Shown here: piece by piece, positions 28,773 through 38,593 of the stretch | Layout: the number at the start of each line of letters is the position of its first letter | How positions within the stretch are numbered: position 1 is the first letter of the stretch | Assembly (NCBI RefSeq): GCF_000384075.1 | Contig: NZ_KB913025.1 | Span: 1,244,119-1,308,118 of the forward strand | Reading direction: 5' to 3' | DNA length: 64,000 bases | Source of the DNA: Methylovulum miyakonense HT12 | Lineage (GTDB): Bacteria > Pseudomonadota > Gammaproteobacteria > Methylococcales > Methylomonadaceae | Position numbers and translations under genes: made by a program | The notes under the pieces: model-generated | The model's input: only the letters and a program-made list of their open reading frames with translations | Told to the model about the DNA's origin: nothing | The model's database searches: none

Positions 28773-29837
28773 ATGCCCCTAGTTGCACACACTGATTTAC
28801 CCACTTTCCAACGGCTGCGCGAAGAAGGCGAAGAAATCGTTGATGCCGAACGCGCCAAACATCAGGACATCCGCGAAATGCACATCGGTTTGCTGAATAT
28901 GATGCCGGATTCCGCACTGGAAGCGACGGAGCGGCAATTTTTCCGTTTGGTGGGTGCATGCAACCAGATTGTGCAATTCCATATCCATCCGTTCACTATC
29001 GAAGGCCTAAAGCGTAGCCCGGAAACCCAGGCGCATATTGATAAGTACTATGAATCGTTTGACAAAATCCGCAACGATGGCCTGGACGCACTGATTATCA
29101 GCGGCGCGAACGTCACCCGCCCGAGTTTGCCGGAAGAGGAATTTTGGCAACCGCTGACGGAAGTGTTCTCGTGGGCGCGGGAAAATGTCGCTTCCGTGTT
29201 ATGTTCCTGCTTGGCCACCCATGCCGTCATCCAATACCGCTATGGCATCGCACGGACACGCCTGCCCGCCAAACGCTGGGGGGTGTTCCCGCATAAAGTC
29301 CTTGACCGCACCCATCCTTTGGTTGCTGAAATCAATACCCGCTTCGACGTGCCGCATTCGCGGTTTAATGAGATTTTTCAATCGGATATGGAAGCTAAAG
29401 GCCTTAAAGTCTTGGCCGCGAGTGAGACGGCGGGCGTGCACTTGGCAGTCAGTGAAGACGGTTTCCGCACAGTGTTTTTTCAAGGCCACCCTGAATATGA
29501 CGACATTAGTTTGCTGAAAGAGTACAAACGCGAAGTCATGCGCTTTTACCGGGCTGAAATTGACGAGTACCCGCCGTTTCCGGAGAATTATTTTAACGCG
29601 GAGGCACAAGCCATTTTTAGGGATTACGAACTGCATGTCCGTGCGGTCCGGAACACTGCGGAGACGCTAGAAAAATTTCCTGAACATTTGGTGCTGGGAC
29701 ATCTGGACAATACTTGGCGCGACACCGCAAAAGCGGTATTTAATAACTGGTTAGGGAAAATTTACCAGCTGACCGACCAAGATAGGCGTTTGCCGTTTAT
29801 GAAGGGGATAGACCCTGATAATCCCCTGGGTCTATAA
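28773..29837 (+). CDS. metA: homoserine O-acyltransferase of the MetA (HTS) family
   Basis: MetA-type enzymes acylate homoserine as the first committed step of methionine synthesis. The 354-residue protein has MHIGLLNMMPDSALEATERQ at the N-terminus, a likely catalytic cysteine in VLCSCLATHAVIQY (C146), a VPHSRFNEI block and the catalytic histidine-glutamate region FFQGHPEYDDISL. It belongs to a divergent branch (CLATHA instead of the CWAAQA of enteric MetA), so whether succinyl- or acetyl-CoA is used cannot be told from sequence alone. Start ATG is clear. A strong hairpin follows the stop codon. Confidence 0.85.
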   Translation: MPLVAHTDLPTFQRLREEGEEIVDAERAKHQDIREMHIGLLNMMPDSALEATERQFFRLVGACNQIVQFHIHPFTIEGLKRSPETQAHIDKYYESFDKIRNDGLDALIISGANVTRPSLPEEEFWQPLTEVFSWARENVASVLCSCLATHAVIQYRYGIARTRLPAKRWGVFPHKVLDRTHPLVAEINTRFDVPHSRFNEIFQSDMEAKGLKVLAASETAGVHLAVSEDGFRTVFFQGHPEYDDISLLKEYKREVMRFYRAEIDEYPPFPENYFNAEAQAIFRDYELHVRAVRNTAETLEKFPEHLVLGHLDNTWRDTAKAVFNNWLGKIYQLTDQDRRLPFMKGIDPDNPLGL

Positions 29838-29838
29838 A

Positions 29839-29869
29839 GGGTAGGGGCGCTTAGTTTGCGTCCCTACCC
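29839..29869. terminator. terminator hairpin between convergent metA and slyD-like genes
   Basis: GGGTAGGG (29839-29846) pairs with CCCTACCC (29862-29869), and the stem continues through CGC/GCG to a 7-base loop. It lies in the 43-base gap of two convergent genes. On the minus strand it is followed by TTTATAG. It probably ends both transcripts. Confidence 0.6.
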
Positions 29870-29880
29870 CCAAAGCTAAA

Positions 29881-30360
29881 TTAATGCTCGCAACCTGCAC
29901 CATGGATATGCCCATGGGCCAATTCTTCGCGGGTTCCTGGGCGCAATTCCAAAACCTCGACATCAAATGTCAACGCCATTCCCGCCAGCGGATGGTTGCC
30001 GTCTATAGTCACTTCATCCCCATCAACGTTCACGACAGTCACAATGCCCGGGCCGTCGCTGACATCGGCATGAAACTGCATGCCGACTTCAATTTCATCA
30101 ATGCCCTCAAACATCGCCCGTGAAATGACCTGGACGCGGTCATCCATAAACTCGCCGTAAGCATTTTCAGCATCAATCCGGACATTGAACTTGTCGCCCA
30201 CCGCTTTGCCATGCAAAGCTTGCTCAAGGCCGGAAATGATATTGCCACCGCCGTGTAAATAAACTAACGGCTCCCCACCCGCCGAACTGTCAATGACTTC
30301 GCCTTCGTCATTGGTCAGCGTGTAGTGGATAGAAACAGCCATATTGTCAGCAACTTGCAT
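29881..30360 (-). CDS. slyD: SlyD-like FKBP-type peptidyl-prolyl isomerase
   Basis: SlyD-type proteins combine proline isomerase and chaperone activity and can bind nickel through their C-terminus. The 159-residue protein shows VSIHYTLTNDEGEVIDSS, LVYLHGGGNIISGLEQALHG, an inserted-flap region around DAENAYGEFMDDRVQVISR, and NHPLAGMALTFDVEVLELR. The tail is short, with a few histidines and one cysteine (GHIHGAGCEH), so metal binding may be modest. The ATG at 30360 has AGG seven bases upstream; two earlier in-frame ATGs lack such a site. Confidence 0.92.
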   Translation of the reverse strand: MQVADNMAVSIHYTLTNDEGEVIDSSAGGEPLVYLHGGGNIISGLEQALHGKAVGDKFNVRIDAENAYGEFMDDRVQVISRAMFEGIDEIEVGMQFHADVSDGPGIVTVVNVDGDEVTIDGNHPLAGMALTFDVEVLELRPGTREELAHGHIHGAGCEH

Positions 30361-30435
30361 GATAAAACCTATTTGGGTCATTAAAAAGCGGCATATCATA
30401 TAGATTTATAACGCTTTTGTCTGGAAAAACTGCGC

Positions 30436-31251
30436 TCAACGCTGACAATTCCGGCAAAACACCGTAGTACGGTTCGCCAACCGCACTTCCGTGAGCGCCT
30501 GCCCGCACGCCACGCAGGGTAAACCGGCACGTCCATACACCCTAAGTTGTTGTTTAAAATAGCCGGGCTTGCCTGTTTCATTGACAAAGTTGCGCAACGT
30601 CGTACCCCCCTGCCCTATCGCGTCTTGCAATACCTCGCGGATACATTCCGCCAATTTTTCATAGCGTGCCCAAGCAATATTGCCCGCCCGTCGCGTCGGC
30701 AAAATGCCCGCCATATACAAGGATTCATTGGCATAAATGTTACCGACCCCGACAACGATATGGCTGTCCATGATAAAAGATTTAACCGGGATTTTGCGCT
30801 GCCTGGAAAGTGTATAAAGCAAATCCCCGTTAAAATCCGCCAGCAGGGGTTCCGGCCCCAAATCTTTCAATAACACATGCCCATTGATAGGCTGATCTGT
30901 CCATACCATCGCCCCGAAGCGGCGCGGGTCGTTAAACCGTAAGACAGTATCTTCACCAAACACCAGATCAACATGATCATGCTTACCGGGCTGCTGCACC
31001 CTAGTCACAATGCGCAAACTGCCCGACATGCCCAAATGCACCAGCAGTGTCCCTGATGGGGTATTCAACAATATATATTTGCCGCGCCGCGTCACCGAGC
31101 TGACCGCCAAGCCAGTTAGTATGGCGGCCAGATTATCCGCCACAGGCCAACGCAACCTTGCATCACGCACTTGCACTTGGGTGATGGTTTGGCCTTGGAT
31201 ATAGGGCGCAATGCCACGGCAGGTGGTTTCAACTTCGGGTAATTCAGGCAT
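30436..31251 (-). CDS. mutM: formamidopyrimidine-DNA glycosylase
   Basis: MutM (Fpg) removes 8-oxoguanine and ring-opened purines from DNA. The mature N-terminal proline nucleophile and the Glu are in MPELPEVET; the beta-loop lysine is in VTRRGKYILLN; VVGVGNIYANESLYMAGILP is the helix-two-turn-helix; and the C-terminal zinc finger has two CxxC pairs (CVACG... and FCRNC). 271 residues, normal length. It is part of the repair set in this window with mutY at 43.4 kb. Confidence 0.96.
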   Translation of the reverse strand: MPELPEVETTCRGIAPYIQGQTITQVQVRDARLRWPVADNLAAILTGLAVSSVTRRGKYILLNTPSGTLLVHLGMSGSLRIVTRVQQPGKHDHVDLVFGEDTVLRFNDPRRFGAMVWTDQPINGHVLLKDLGPEPLLADFNGDLLYTLSRQRKIPVKSFIMDSHIVVGVGNIYANESLYMAGILPTRRAGNIAWARYEKLAECIREVLQDAIGQGGTTLRNFVNETGKPGYFKQQLRVYGRAGLPCVACGQALTEVRLANRTTVFCRNCQR

Positions 31252-31298
31252 GTTAAGAAATTTGAAGCTTTAATTTAGCTTATCTAAAATTTTGACTG

Positions 31299-31660
31299 AA
31301 AAATGGCCAACCGTGTCTCGAAGGTGATATCGATCTTAACCAACCGGATAACCTTGATTTCCAACCCGGCACTGGAAACATGATGTCATCGAAGACCATC
31401 CTTTCGGTGATGTGTGGGCTTGTTTACGTGACGGAAAAGACCGCAACACCAAAGTTGACGGTTGTGCAATCCTGTCTGTCCGTGACAGCAGCGCCGAACC
31501 CAGTGGCTTTGCCTTCACTGGTAATGGCAGGACTGCTTACGTCCATATCCAACATAGCGCTGATAGCGCGTGTGTTGATGGCAGTGACTGCGGTAAAAAC
31601 GATGATTATTTCACTGACGATCTAATCAAAATCACTGGTTTTAAAATCAACGGCAGATAA
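31299..31660 (+). pseudogene. remnant of a PhoX/DUF839 family alkaline phosphatase-like gene
   Basis: Only the C-terminal part of a DUF839 (PhoX-like) protein can be read, and it needs two frames. The first frame gives DIDLNQPDNLDFQPGTGN up to about 31380. A frame change near 31380-31390 then leads to IEDHPFGDVWACLRDGKD, AEPSGFAFTGNGRTAYVHIQ and a TAA at 31660. No start codon or N-terminal two thirds are present, and an in-frame stop lies just upstream. It is therefore a truncated and frameshifted relic left between mutM and mnmE. Confidence 0.75.
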
Positions 31661-31690
31661 TACCATTTGCTTTTGAAGCTAAGTATCAAG

Positions 31691-31716
31691 AAAGGCCGCG
31701 CAATGCGGCCTTTTTT
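31691..31716. terminator. intrinsic terminator between the DUF839 relic and mnmE
   Basis: AAAGGCCGC (31691-31699) pairs with GCGGCC (31705-31710), followed by six T on the plus strand; on the minus strand the flanking A and T runs also suit termination. It can stop transcription from both the relic and mnmE. Confidence 0.75.
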
Positions 31717-31746
31717 ATGTGTATCGGCCAGTAAAATTCAAAGCGG

Positions 31747-33081
31747 CTATTTGCCAATACAAAAACTGGAAAAAATCCTCCCCAACAAATCATCGGATGT
31801 GAATTGTCCGGTTATCTCGGCAAGGCTTTGTTGCGCCATCCTTAAATCTTCAGCAACCAGTTCGCCAGCTTGGTTGATTTGCAATTGACCCAAGGCCGTT
31901 CCGACAGATTGGTAAGCACGCTCTAGGGCTTCCAAGTGCCTGCGGCGGGCGATGAAGACATTATCGGTCGCTTCATTAAAACCAACGCTTTGTTTCAGGT
32001 GGCGGGCCAATAAATCCATGCCCATGCCTGATTTTACCGATAAGTAAATTTCCGTATCCTTTCCGGCCTGCTTTACAGCGGGGGATTGATTAAGCAAATC
32101 TATTTTGTTGTAGATACGGGTAATGTCCACATTTTGAGGTAGGGTTTCCAACAAAGTTTCGCAATCTGGATCGCACACATCTATCAACAGCAAGATTTTG
32201 TCGGCCTTTTGCATTTCTTCACGCGCCCTGCGTATGCCTTCTTGCTCGACGATATTATCGCTGTCGCGTAAACCAGCAGTGTCGATAATATGCAAGGGCA
32301 TCCCGTCAAGCTGGATGCGCTCCCTCAATACATCGCGGGTGGTTCCGGCTATGGGGGTGACTATCGCGGCTTCATGTCCGGCCAAGGCATTGAGCAGGCT
32401 AGATTTTCCGGCATTGGGTTTGCCAGCAAGGACAATGGTCATCCCTTCGCGGAGCAAACGGCCTTGTTGGGCGGTTTTTTGGATCTGGGCAATACGTCCC
32501 AACAAGTTGATTAAGCGCTTTTCGACGACACCATCACTTAAAAAGTCGATTTCTTCATCAACAAAGTCGATGGCGGCCTCGACATATATCCGCAATTCTG
32601 TAAGTTCCTCCACCAATTGGTTGATTTGCTGGGAAAACACGCCTTGCATGGATTTTTGAGCCGAACGTACGGATTGTTCAGTGCTACTGGCGATCAAATC
32701 GGCAACCGCTTCGGCTTGCGCCAAATCTAGCTTATTGTTTAGGAAGGCGCGTTCGGTGAATTCGCCAGGCTTCGCCAAACGTGCACCTAGCGATAACACA
32801 CGCCGCAACAACATATCCAAGACAACGGCACCACCATGCCCTTGTAGTTCAAGGACATCTTCGCCTGTATAGGAAGCGGGAGCCGGAAAGTAAAGGCTAA
32901 TGCCGGAGTCGATTATGGAATTGTCTGCATCCCTAAATACGCAATAACTGGCGTAGCGGGGAATAAGGGGCTTGCTGGTAAGGTGTCGGGCTATCTCAAG
33001 AACAGCGGTTCCTGAAATGCGGATGATACCGACACCGCCATTACCTGGCGGTGTCGCAATGGCGGCGATGGTGCCGGGCAC
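31747..33081 (-). CDS. mnmE: tRNA uridine-5-carboxymethylaminomethyl modification GTPase
   Basis: MnmE, with MnmG, modifies the wobble uridine of certain tRNAs. The 444-residue protein has the N-terminal formyl-THF-binding domain ([21 protein letters not shown]), a helical domain, and an inserted G domain with G1 [13 protein letters not shown]2/G3 GTTRD and DTAGLRDSD, and NKIDLLN. It ends in the invariant FCIGK, whose cysteine is essential in the family. It starts with GTG at 33081, one base after the yidC stop, within the rpmH-rnpA-yidD-yidC-mnmE operon. Confidence 0.97.
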   Translation of the reverse strand: MPGTIAAIATPPGNGGVGIIRISGTAVLEIARHLTSKPLIPRYASYCVFRDADNSIIDSGISLYFPAPASYTGEDVLELQGHGGAVVLDMLLRRVLSLGARLAKPGEFTERAFLNNKLDLAQAEAVADLIASSTEQSVRSAQKSMQGVFSQQINQLVEELTELRIYVEAAIDFVDEEIDFLSDGVVEKRLINLLGRIAQIQKTAQQGRLLREGMTIVLAGKPNAGKSSLLNALAGHEAAIVTPIAGTTRDVLRERIQLDGMPLHIIDTAGLRDSDNIVEQEGIRRAREEMQKADKILLLIDVCDPDCETLLETLPQNVDITRIYNKIDLLNQSPAVKQAGKDTEIYLSVKSGMGMDLLARHLKQSVGFNEATDNVFIARRRHLEALERAYQSVGTALGQLQINQAGELVAEDLRMAQQSLAEITGQFTSDDLLGRIFSSFCIGK

Positions 33082-33083
33082 TA

Positions 33084-34805
33084 TTAATGCCCAGTAGAAC
33101 CGTTGCCTTCGGCATCAATTTGTTTGGTGATATACCATTGTTGGATGATCGACAAGGTGTTGTTGACAACCCAATAAAGCACCAAACCGGCAGGGAAAAA
33201 TAAGAAAAAGACGGTGAAGACCAGTGGGAACATCTTCATGACCTTAGCTTGGATAGGATCAATTGGCGCAGGATTCAGGCTTTGCTGGATTTTCATAGTG
33301 ATGCCCATGATGATCGGCAAGACATAAAATGGATCCTGTACGGACAAATCTTGTATCCACAGTGCGAAAGGGGTCTGCCGGAATTCAACAGTTTCGCTCA
33401 ACACCCAATACAAACACATAAAAACAGGGATTTGTATCAGCATTGGGAAACAGCCACCCAACGGGTTGGCTTTTTCTTTTTTGTACAAAGCCATCATTTC
33501 GGTGTTGAAACGTTGGCGGTCATCTTTGAAACGTTCTTGCAGCTCCTTCAAACGTGGCTGGATTTTGCGCATCTTCGCCATGGATTTAAAGCTATATTGG
33601 GACAAAGGGAAAAACAGCAATTTGATACACAGCGTTACGCCAATGATTGCCAATCCCCAGTTGCCAGTCCAATTATGGACTTGGTTCAATAGCCAATAAA
33701 TGGGTTTGCCAATAAATGTCAATACGCTGTAATCAACGGTCAGCTCAAGGCCTGTGGCTATTTTTTCCATGACAGGCTGGACTTTAGGCCCGGCAAAAAG
33801 CCGCGACGTAAATTCAGCTGAGGTGTTGTTATCAACGGTGATTAAAGGCGAGTAAGAGCCAATCACATAACGTTCATCATGAAGGTTCTTAGTATAAAAA
33901 TGGTTTTCCTGATTAACAGGTGGTATCCAAGCAGAGGCAAAATAATGCTGGATCATTGCTGTCCAACCGCCTTTGGTGGCGACATCCAGATTACTGTCAA
34001 CCATGTCATCAAAACTAATTTTTTGGTACTTGTCTTTTTCTGTATAAATCACACCGCCGTCGTAAGCCCTCATACCCCCAGTAAGCATATTGCCCTGATT
34101 GCTATGGTCAGGCACCCGCAACAATTGGCTGTATTGGCGGATAGGCAGCGCTTTGCCTGAAGCATTGTCGATATGTTGGTTTAAGGTGATTTCATAACTG
34201 CCACGCTTGAACGTGTAAGATTTGGTGACGGTCAGGCCTGCGTTATCTGTCCAAGTCATCGGTACGGTCAAGCTCTCTTGTCCGGAAGATAAGGTATAGC
34301 TGTCTTGGCTGCTGCTAAAAAAAGTGTAATGGTTAGCGATAGCGCCAGCACCATTATCAGCAATTAACCCGCTTTGGGCGACAAACAGTTTTTCAGGAAG
34401 AGGATTGAATAACCTGACAGGGGAGTGGTTTTTTTCCGCGACAGCCATCCCTACCAAACTGCGTGCCTTGTTAACAACAGTATTGTCCTGTTCGACCGGA
34501 TATTGGAGCAAATCCAAACTACGGATAGTACCGCCTTGCAAGTCAATTTCAAGATCAATGACATCCGTTTTTACTTTAATTATTTTGCCGGATGTTTGGG
34601 TATTGATGGCAATTGGGCTTGCGGTTGCGCTAGTTGCCTGTACGCCTGAAGTTGAGGGTAAATCTTCTTTGCTATTTTCCAGGTTAGGTGTCGTGACTGT
34701 GGCAGAAACTTCCGGCTTAGGGCCATAATCAATCTGCCAAGCTTGCATCATCAATATCACTAGCATCGCAAAAGTGACCACTAGTATAAATCTTAAATTA
34801 TCCAT
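33084..34805 (-). CDS. yidC: membrane protein insertase YidC
   Basis: YidC inserts and folds inner-membrane proteins, alone or with SecYEG. The 573-residue protein has an N-terminal signal-anchor helix ([18 protein letters not shown]), a long periplasmic beta domain (about residues 60-340), and five C-terminal membrane helices with [21 protein letters not shown], the conserved arginine-containing hairpin region [16 protein letters not shown] and [20 protein letters not shown]. It lies two bases after yidD and directly before mnmE. Confidence 0.97.
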   Translation of the reverse strand: MDNLRFILVVTFAMLVILMMQAWQIDYGPKPEVSATVTTPNLENSKEDLPSTSGVQATSATASPIAINTQTSGKIIKVKTDVIDLEIDLQGGTIRSLDLLQYPVEQDNTVVNKARSLVGMAVAEKNHSPVRLFNPLPEKLFVAQSGLIADNGAGAIANHYTFFSSSQDSYTLSSGQESLTVPMTWTDNAGLTVTKSYTFKRGSYEITLNQHIDNASGKALPIRQYSQLLRVPDHSNQGNMLTGGMRAYDGGVIYTEKDKYQKISFDDMVDSNLDVATKGGWTAMIQHYFASAWIPPVNQENHFYTKNLHDERYVIGSYSPLITVDNNTSAEFTSRLFAGPKVQPVMEKIATGLELTVDYSVLTFIGKPIYWLLNQVHNWTGNWGLAIIGVTLCIKLLFFPLSQYSFKSMAKMRKIQPRLKELQERFKDDRQRFNTEMMALYKKEKANPLGGCFPMLIQIPVFMCLYWVLSETVEFRQTPFALWIQDLSVQDPFYVLPIIMGITMKIQQSLNPAPIDPIQAKVMKMFPLVFTVFFLFFPAGLVLYWVVNNTLSIIQQWYITKQIDAEGNGSTGH

Positions 34806-34807
34806 TC

Positions 34808-35032
34808 TTATTTTCTCAATTTATCTGGAACAGGATCAATGCCCCCTTCATGGAAGGGGTGGCATTTTAATAATCTTTTCAGGGTGAGATAGCAGCCAAT
34901 GACAGCACCATAGCGCTGTAGTGCCTCTAAGGAATATTGGGAGCAGCTTGGATAAAAGCGACAATGCGACCCGAGTAAGGGGCTAATGAAATATCGGTAA
35001 AACTTTATCAATGCTATGAGTATGAAGCGCAT
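34808..35032 (-). CDS. yidD: membrane protein insertion efficiency factor YidD
   Basis: Small 74-residue protein that assists YidC-dependent insertion. The cysteine-rich family core is clear: [34 protein letters not shown] and [14 protein letters not shown]. An N-terminal amphipathic helix likely binds the membrane. Its start lies inside rnpA (19-base overlap), a conserved arrangement. Confidence 0.95.
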   Translation of the reverse strand: MRFILIALIKFYRYFISPLLGSHCRFYPSCSQYSLEALQRYGAVIGCYLTLKRLLKCHPFHEGGIDPVPDKLRK

Positions 35033-35379
35033 CGGGTTACCAACTTAATCCAGTGTCTTTCCAATGACTTTCTTAATAGTTCCAGCGGGGCATCGACGGC
35101 TTCCCTGCGGGCCAAAACAACAATGTCAATGTTTCCTAACTGTTGTTGTAACCTAAAATTTTCCCGAACAGTGCGTTTAATGATATTTCTGTGTACGGCT
35201 TTTTTGACATTTTTTTTAGCTATCGCCAAACCCAACCGCGGATGATCCAAATCATTTCTTATCGCTAATAGGGTAAAATACTGATCACTGGATTTTACGG
35301 GTTTAGCAAAAACTTTTTTATACTCAGCGGGTTTTTTTAACCGGCACTGTGGGGGGAAACCGAATTCGTTGTTAGTCAC
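35014..35379 (-). CDS. rnpA: ribonuclease P protein component
   Basis: Protein subunit of RNase P, which matures the 5' ends of tRNAs. The 121-residue basic protein has the start pattern [15 protein letters not shown] and the RNR-like core [29 protein letters not shown], with [10 protein letters not shown] near the end. It begins with GTG at 35379, 11 bases after the rpmH stop, and overlaps yidD. Confidence 0.95.
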   Translation of the reverse strand: MTNNEFGFPPQCRLKKPAEYKKVFAKPVKSSDQYFTLLAIRNDLDHPRLGLAIAKKNVKKAVHRNIIKRTVRENFRLQQQLGNIDIVVLARREAVDAPLELLRKSLERHWIKLVTRCASYS

Positions 35380-35390
35380 ACAACCAAAAT

Positions 35391-35525
35391 CTAAACGCTT
35401 AACTTGTGACGTCCTTTCGCTCTGCGTGCGTTTAACACGTTACGCCCACCGACAGTCGCCATTCTGGAACGGAAACCGTGGGTTCTAGCGCGTTTAATTT
35501 TGCTGGGTTGGTATGTTCTTTTCAT
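35391..35525 (-). CDS. rpmH: 50S ribosomal protein L34
   Basis: 44-residue ribosomal protein, too short for most gene finders but unmistakable: [20 protein letters not shown] at the start, then [20 protein letters not shown], ending KLSV and TAG at 35391. It is the first gene of the leftward rpmH-rnpA-yidD-yidC-mnmE operon and is divergent from dnaA, the standard origin-proximal arrangement. Confidence 0.98.
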   Translation of the reverse strand: MKRTYQPSKIKRARTHGFRSRMATVGGRNVLNARRAKGRHKLSV

Positions 35526-35580
35526 TGTTGCTCAAGCCTACTAGGATGGTGTTATCAAAAACGGATAAAAAAGACGTTGG

Positions 35581-35609
35581 ATGATAGAATAAACAGCTTG
35601 ACCTGTCAA
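35581..35609 (-). promoter_or_regulatory. sigma-70 promoter of the rpmH operon
   Basis: On the minus strand a perfect TTGACA (35604-35609) and a TATCAT (35581-35586) are separated by exactly 17 bases, 56 bases upstream of the rpmH start. This is the best promoter in the window. The overlapping plus strand also carries TTGACC (35599-35604), which may serve dnaA, but its -10 is weak. Confidence 0.75.
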
Positions 35610-35692
35610 TTCTGTAGTGACATGTTTTATTAATGTATAGTGGCAAAAGCCCTGTTTTTCTTACTTCACAAATCAATACCTTATCTACTTCA

Positions 35693-37009
35693 ATGAGTTC
35701 AATTTGGGACAACTGCCTTGCTAAACTTGAAAATGAAATCGCTAATGCTGATTTCAGTACTTGGATTCGGCCACTACAAGCTGTCGAAAGCGATGGGCAC
35801 ATCACTTTGCTTGCCCCTAACCGTTTCGTATTAGATTGGGTCAAACAACATCATTTTGCCAAAATTGAAGAATCCATTCATGAATTCTCTAATGGAAATT
35901 TAGTGCTAACCTTAGAAATTGGTTCAAAAAAATCCTCAGCACCTCCTATCACAAAAGTCGCCAAACCTGTCGAAACTAAAAAGGCCAACCTTACTTTCCT
36001 AAACAAAGCATTTACTTTTGAAAATTTTGTTGAAGGTAAATCTAACCAATTAGCACGGGCGGCATCCATCCAAGTTTCAGAAAATAGCGGTAAGGCTTAT
36101 AACCCTTTGCTAATTTACGGTAGTTCTGGCTTAGGTAAAACACATTTGATGCACGCTATCGGCAACGCGGTATTACAAAAGAACCCTTCTGCCAATATTG
36201 TATACCTGCATTCAGAAAAATTTGTCCAGGATATGGTCAAGGCATTACAACAAAATTCAATTGATGCATTTAAACAATTTTATCGCGCCATTGATGTACT
36301 GTTGATTGATGATATCCAATTTTTTGCCGGAAAAGAACGCTCACAAGAAGAATTTTTCCATACATTCAATACCTTATTAGAAAAAAAGCATCAAGTGGTT
36401 TTAACTTGTGACAAATACCCAAAGGAAATTGTTGGACTTGAAGACCGTTTAAAATCACGTTTTGGATGGGGCTTACCTGTTTCAATAGAGCCACCCGATA
36501 TGGAAACGCGGGCGGCTATCTTAATGAAAAAAGCACAATTAGTAGGTGTTGACCTAGCCCAAGAAGTGGCGTTTTTTATTGCTAAACGGATTCCATCTAA
36601 CGTCCGGGATTTGGAAGGCGCTTTACGGAGAGTCATTGCCAACGCCCAATTTACAGGTAAAGAAATTACTACCGAATTTACTAAAGAAGCTTTGCACGAC
36701 TTGATTTCTTTACAAGACAAATTAGTCAATATTGATAACATCCAAAAAACCGTCGCTGAATATTACAAAATTAGAATTTCTGATTTAGTGTCTAAAAACC
36801 GTAAGCAAACAATCACAAGACCACGGCAACTTGCCATGACATTGGCGCGAGAATTGACCTCCCATAGCTTCCCGGAAATTGGCAATGCTTTTGGTGGACG
36901 TGATCATACAACGGTTATCAATGCATGTAAGCGGATCAGTGAGCTAAGAGAATCAGACCATAAGATGGCTGAAGATTATTCTAATTTGTTACGGTCATTG
37001 TCCCATTAG
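35693..37009 (+). CDS. dnaA: chromosomal replication initiator protein DnaA
   Basis: DnaA binds DnaA boxes and opens the origin. The 438-residue protein has domain I ([16 protein letters not shown]...), a short linker, the AAA+ domain with Walker [20 protein letters not shown] and Walker [16 protein letters not shown], and domain IV with the DNA-binding signature [16 protein letters not shown]. The frame is open back to 35633, but ATG 35693 matches the conserved N-terminus. It is divergent from rpmH and followed by the origin and dnaN. Confidence 0.98.
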   Translation: MSSIWDNCLAKLENEIANADFSTWIRPLQAVESDGHITLLAPNRFVLDWVKQHHFAKIEESIHEFSNGNLVLTLEIGSKKSSAPPITKVAKPVETKKANLTFLNKAFTFENFVEGKSNQLARAASIQVSENSGKAYNPLLIYGSSGLGKTHLMHAIGNAVLQKNPSANIVYLHSEKFVQDMVKALQQNSIDAFKQFYRAIDVLLIDDIQFFAGKERSQEEFFHTFNTLLEKKHQVVLTCDKYPKEIVGLEDRLKSRFGWGLPVSIEPPDMETRAAILMKKAQLVGVDLAQEVAFFIAKRIPSNVRDLEGALRRVIANAQFTGKEITTEFTKEALHDLISLQDKLVNIDNIQKTVAEYYKIRISDLVSKNRKQTITRPRQLAMTLARELTSHSFPEIGNAFGGRDHTTVINACKRISELRESDHKMAEDYSNLLRSLSH

Positions 37010-37488
37010 CCTGTGGATAACTTTGTGCATAAACCATGCTCTTTTTGTTCATATTCTTGGGGACAATTTTAATGAAAAAGTTATATTTTAGTTATCCACA
37101 ATTCCCACACAATTAAATAACAGCTTTAATTTAATAATAACATACTGTTTTTAAAATACTTATTAAACTTATACATGATTTTTACTAGACTAATAATAAG
37201 AGGCTTTAAATACCTTTTTTAGTTGTTATTACTGAATTAACTAAGAATGCCCCATTGAATATAGATGTTTTTAGAGTTTACGAATTGTGGATAACGTTGT
37301 GGCTAACCACCTTTATATTAGGGATAACCTTGTGCATAAAATTTCAATCTTTATTAAGCTCCAAGTTATCCACAATAAACAAACATCCATATCAGCTAGT
37401 TTATAAATAAATAACTTATTGAAAATAAATTAAAATAACTAGTTATCCACAGTTTTTTGTCCCCTTAATACTAATAAGATAAAGAAAT
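37010..37488. other. replication origin (oriC) between dnaA and dnaN
   Basis: 479-base AT-rich gap with seven DnaA boxes matching TTATNCACA on either strand: 37012-37020, 37024-37032, 37092-37100, 37286-37294, 37331-37339, 37366-37374 and 37443-37451. One further near-match (TGTGGCTAA) lies at 37298-37306. The boxes fall in a left group (three) and a right group (four), flanking a very AT-rich stretch (about 37110-37260) that is a good candidate for the unwinding element. The dnaA-oriC-dnaN setting is the standard one outside enteric bacteria. Confidence 0.9.
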
Positions 37489-38589
37489 ATGAAATTTGTT
37501 ATTAATAGAGAAATTTTACTCATACCTTTACAACAAATTGTAAGCGTTATAGAAAAACGTCAAACACTACCCATCTTAGCTAACGTCCTGATAGTAGTTA
37601 ATGACAATCAGTTAATTTTGACCGGTACAGATCTTGAGATTCAAATTATTGCTAAAATTGCGATCGAACCAATAGAATCCGGATCGATTACAGTTCCAGC
37701 AAGAAAGCTTTTGGATATTTGCCGGTTATTGCCAAAAGGTGCGGAAATCAAATGCGAACAGCAAGGTGATAAAGTCAAAATATCTTCACATCGTAGCCGT
37801 TTTTCTTTAAGTGCCTTACCAGCAGACAATTATCCTGAATTTGCCGAATCTGCTTTAGAAAACCACTTCCTAATCAATGCGGGACAATTTAAAAAAGCTT
37901 TAGACAAGACTTTGTTTTGTATGGCTAACCAGGATGTGCGTTATTACTTAAATGGGCTATTGCTAAATATTTCTAATAGTAAATTAAAATTAGTGGCCTC
38001 TGATGGTCACCGTTTAGCAGTTTATGAAGACCATCTTGAACAGGCAACTGGATTTGAGGCACGGATTATTTTACCGAGAAAAGGAGTTTTGGAATTGAAT
38101 CGCCTGTTAGATGATTCTGAAACTGAGCTTAAGGTAGAGTTTTCTAGCAATAACATTAGGATTTATATTAAGGATCTTATTTTTTCAGCGAAACTTGTTG
38201 ATGCAAAATATCCAGATTTCAGCAAAGTATTTCAGCAAGATTTTTTCAATCCATTGTGTATAGATAAGCAATTGTTTCGTGAAGCTTTGACCCGGGTTGC
38301 AATTTTATCGAATGAAAAATTTAAAGGCATTACGCTTGATATTAGTGCTGAACGGTTAACTATCAGCACTCATAATCCGGAACAGGATGAAGCGGAGGAA
38401 GAATTGGCAATTGATTATGATGGGGATTCCTTATCAATTTCATTCAATGCCCAATATTTATTGGAAGCAGTTGCCAATTTAGATTCTGAAAGTGCGGCAT
38501 TAATTATTGCCAGCAACGCTAGCAGTTGTTTCATCAATGAACAGAACGACCGTACTTACCAATTCATCGTAATGCCGATGCGCTTATAA
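37489..38589 (+). CDS. dnaN: DNA polymerase III beta subunit (sliding clamp)
   Basis: Forms the ring clamp that tethers polymerase III to DNA. The 366-residue protein begins MKFVINREILLIPLQQIVSV and carries LPILANVLI, GTDLEIQI, ASDGHRLAVYEDHL and the closing YQFIVMPMRL, the usual C-terminal end that forms the client-binding pocket. Length is normal. recF starts four bases after its stop codon, so the dnaA-dnaN-recF-gyrB order is intact. Codon use is more AT-rich than in the flanking 30 kb regions. Confidence 0.98.
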   Translation: MKFVINREILLIPLQQIVSVIEKRQTLPILANVLIVVNDNQLILTGTDLEIQIIAKIAIEPIESGSITVPARKLLDICRLLPKGAEIKCEQQGDKVKISSHRSRFSLSALPADNYPEFAESALENHFLINAGQFKKALDKTLFCMANQDVRYYLNGLLLNISNSKLKLVASDGHRLAVYEDHLEQATGFEARIILPRKGVLELNRLLDDSETELKVEFSSNNIRIYIKDLIFSAKLVDAKYPDFSKVFQQDFFNPLCIDKQLFREALTRVAILSNEKFKGITLDISAERLTISTHNPEQDEAEEELAIDYDGDSLSISFNAQYLLEAVANLDSESAALIIASNASSCFINEQNDRTYQFIVMPMRL

Positions 38590-38593
38590 ATTT

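Noticed and set aside
31380-31625. 81-codon plus-strand frame starting at the ATG at 31380
   Set aside because: It is the wrong frame over the DUF839 relic; the relic frame has the homology.
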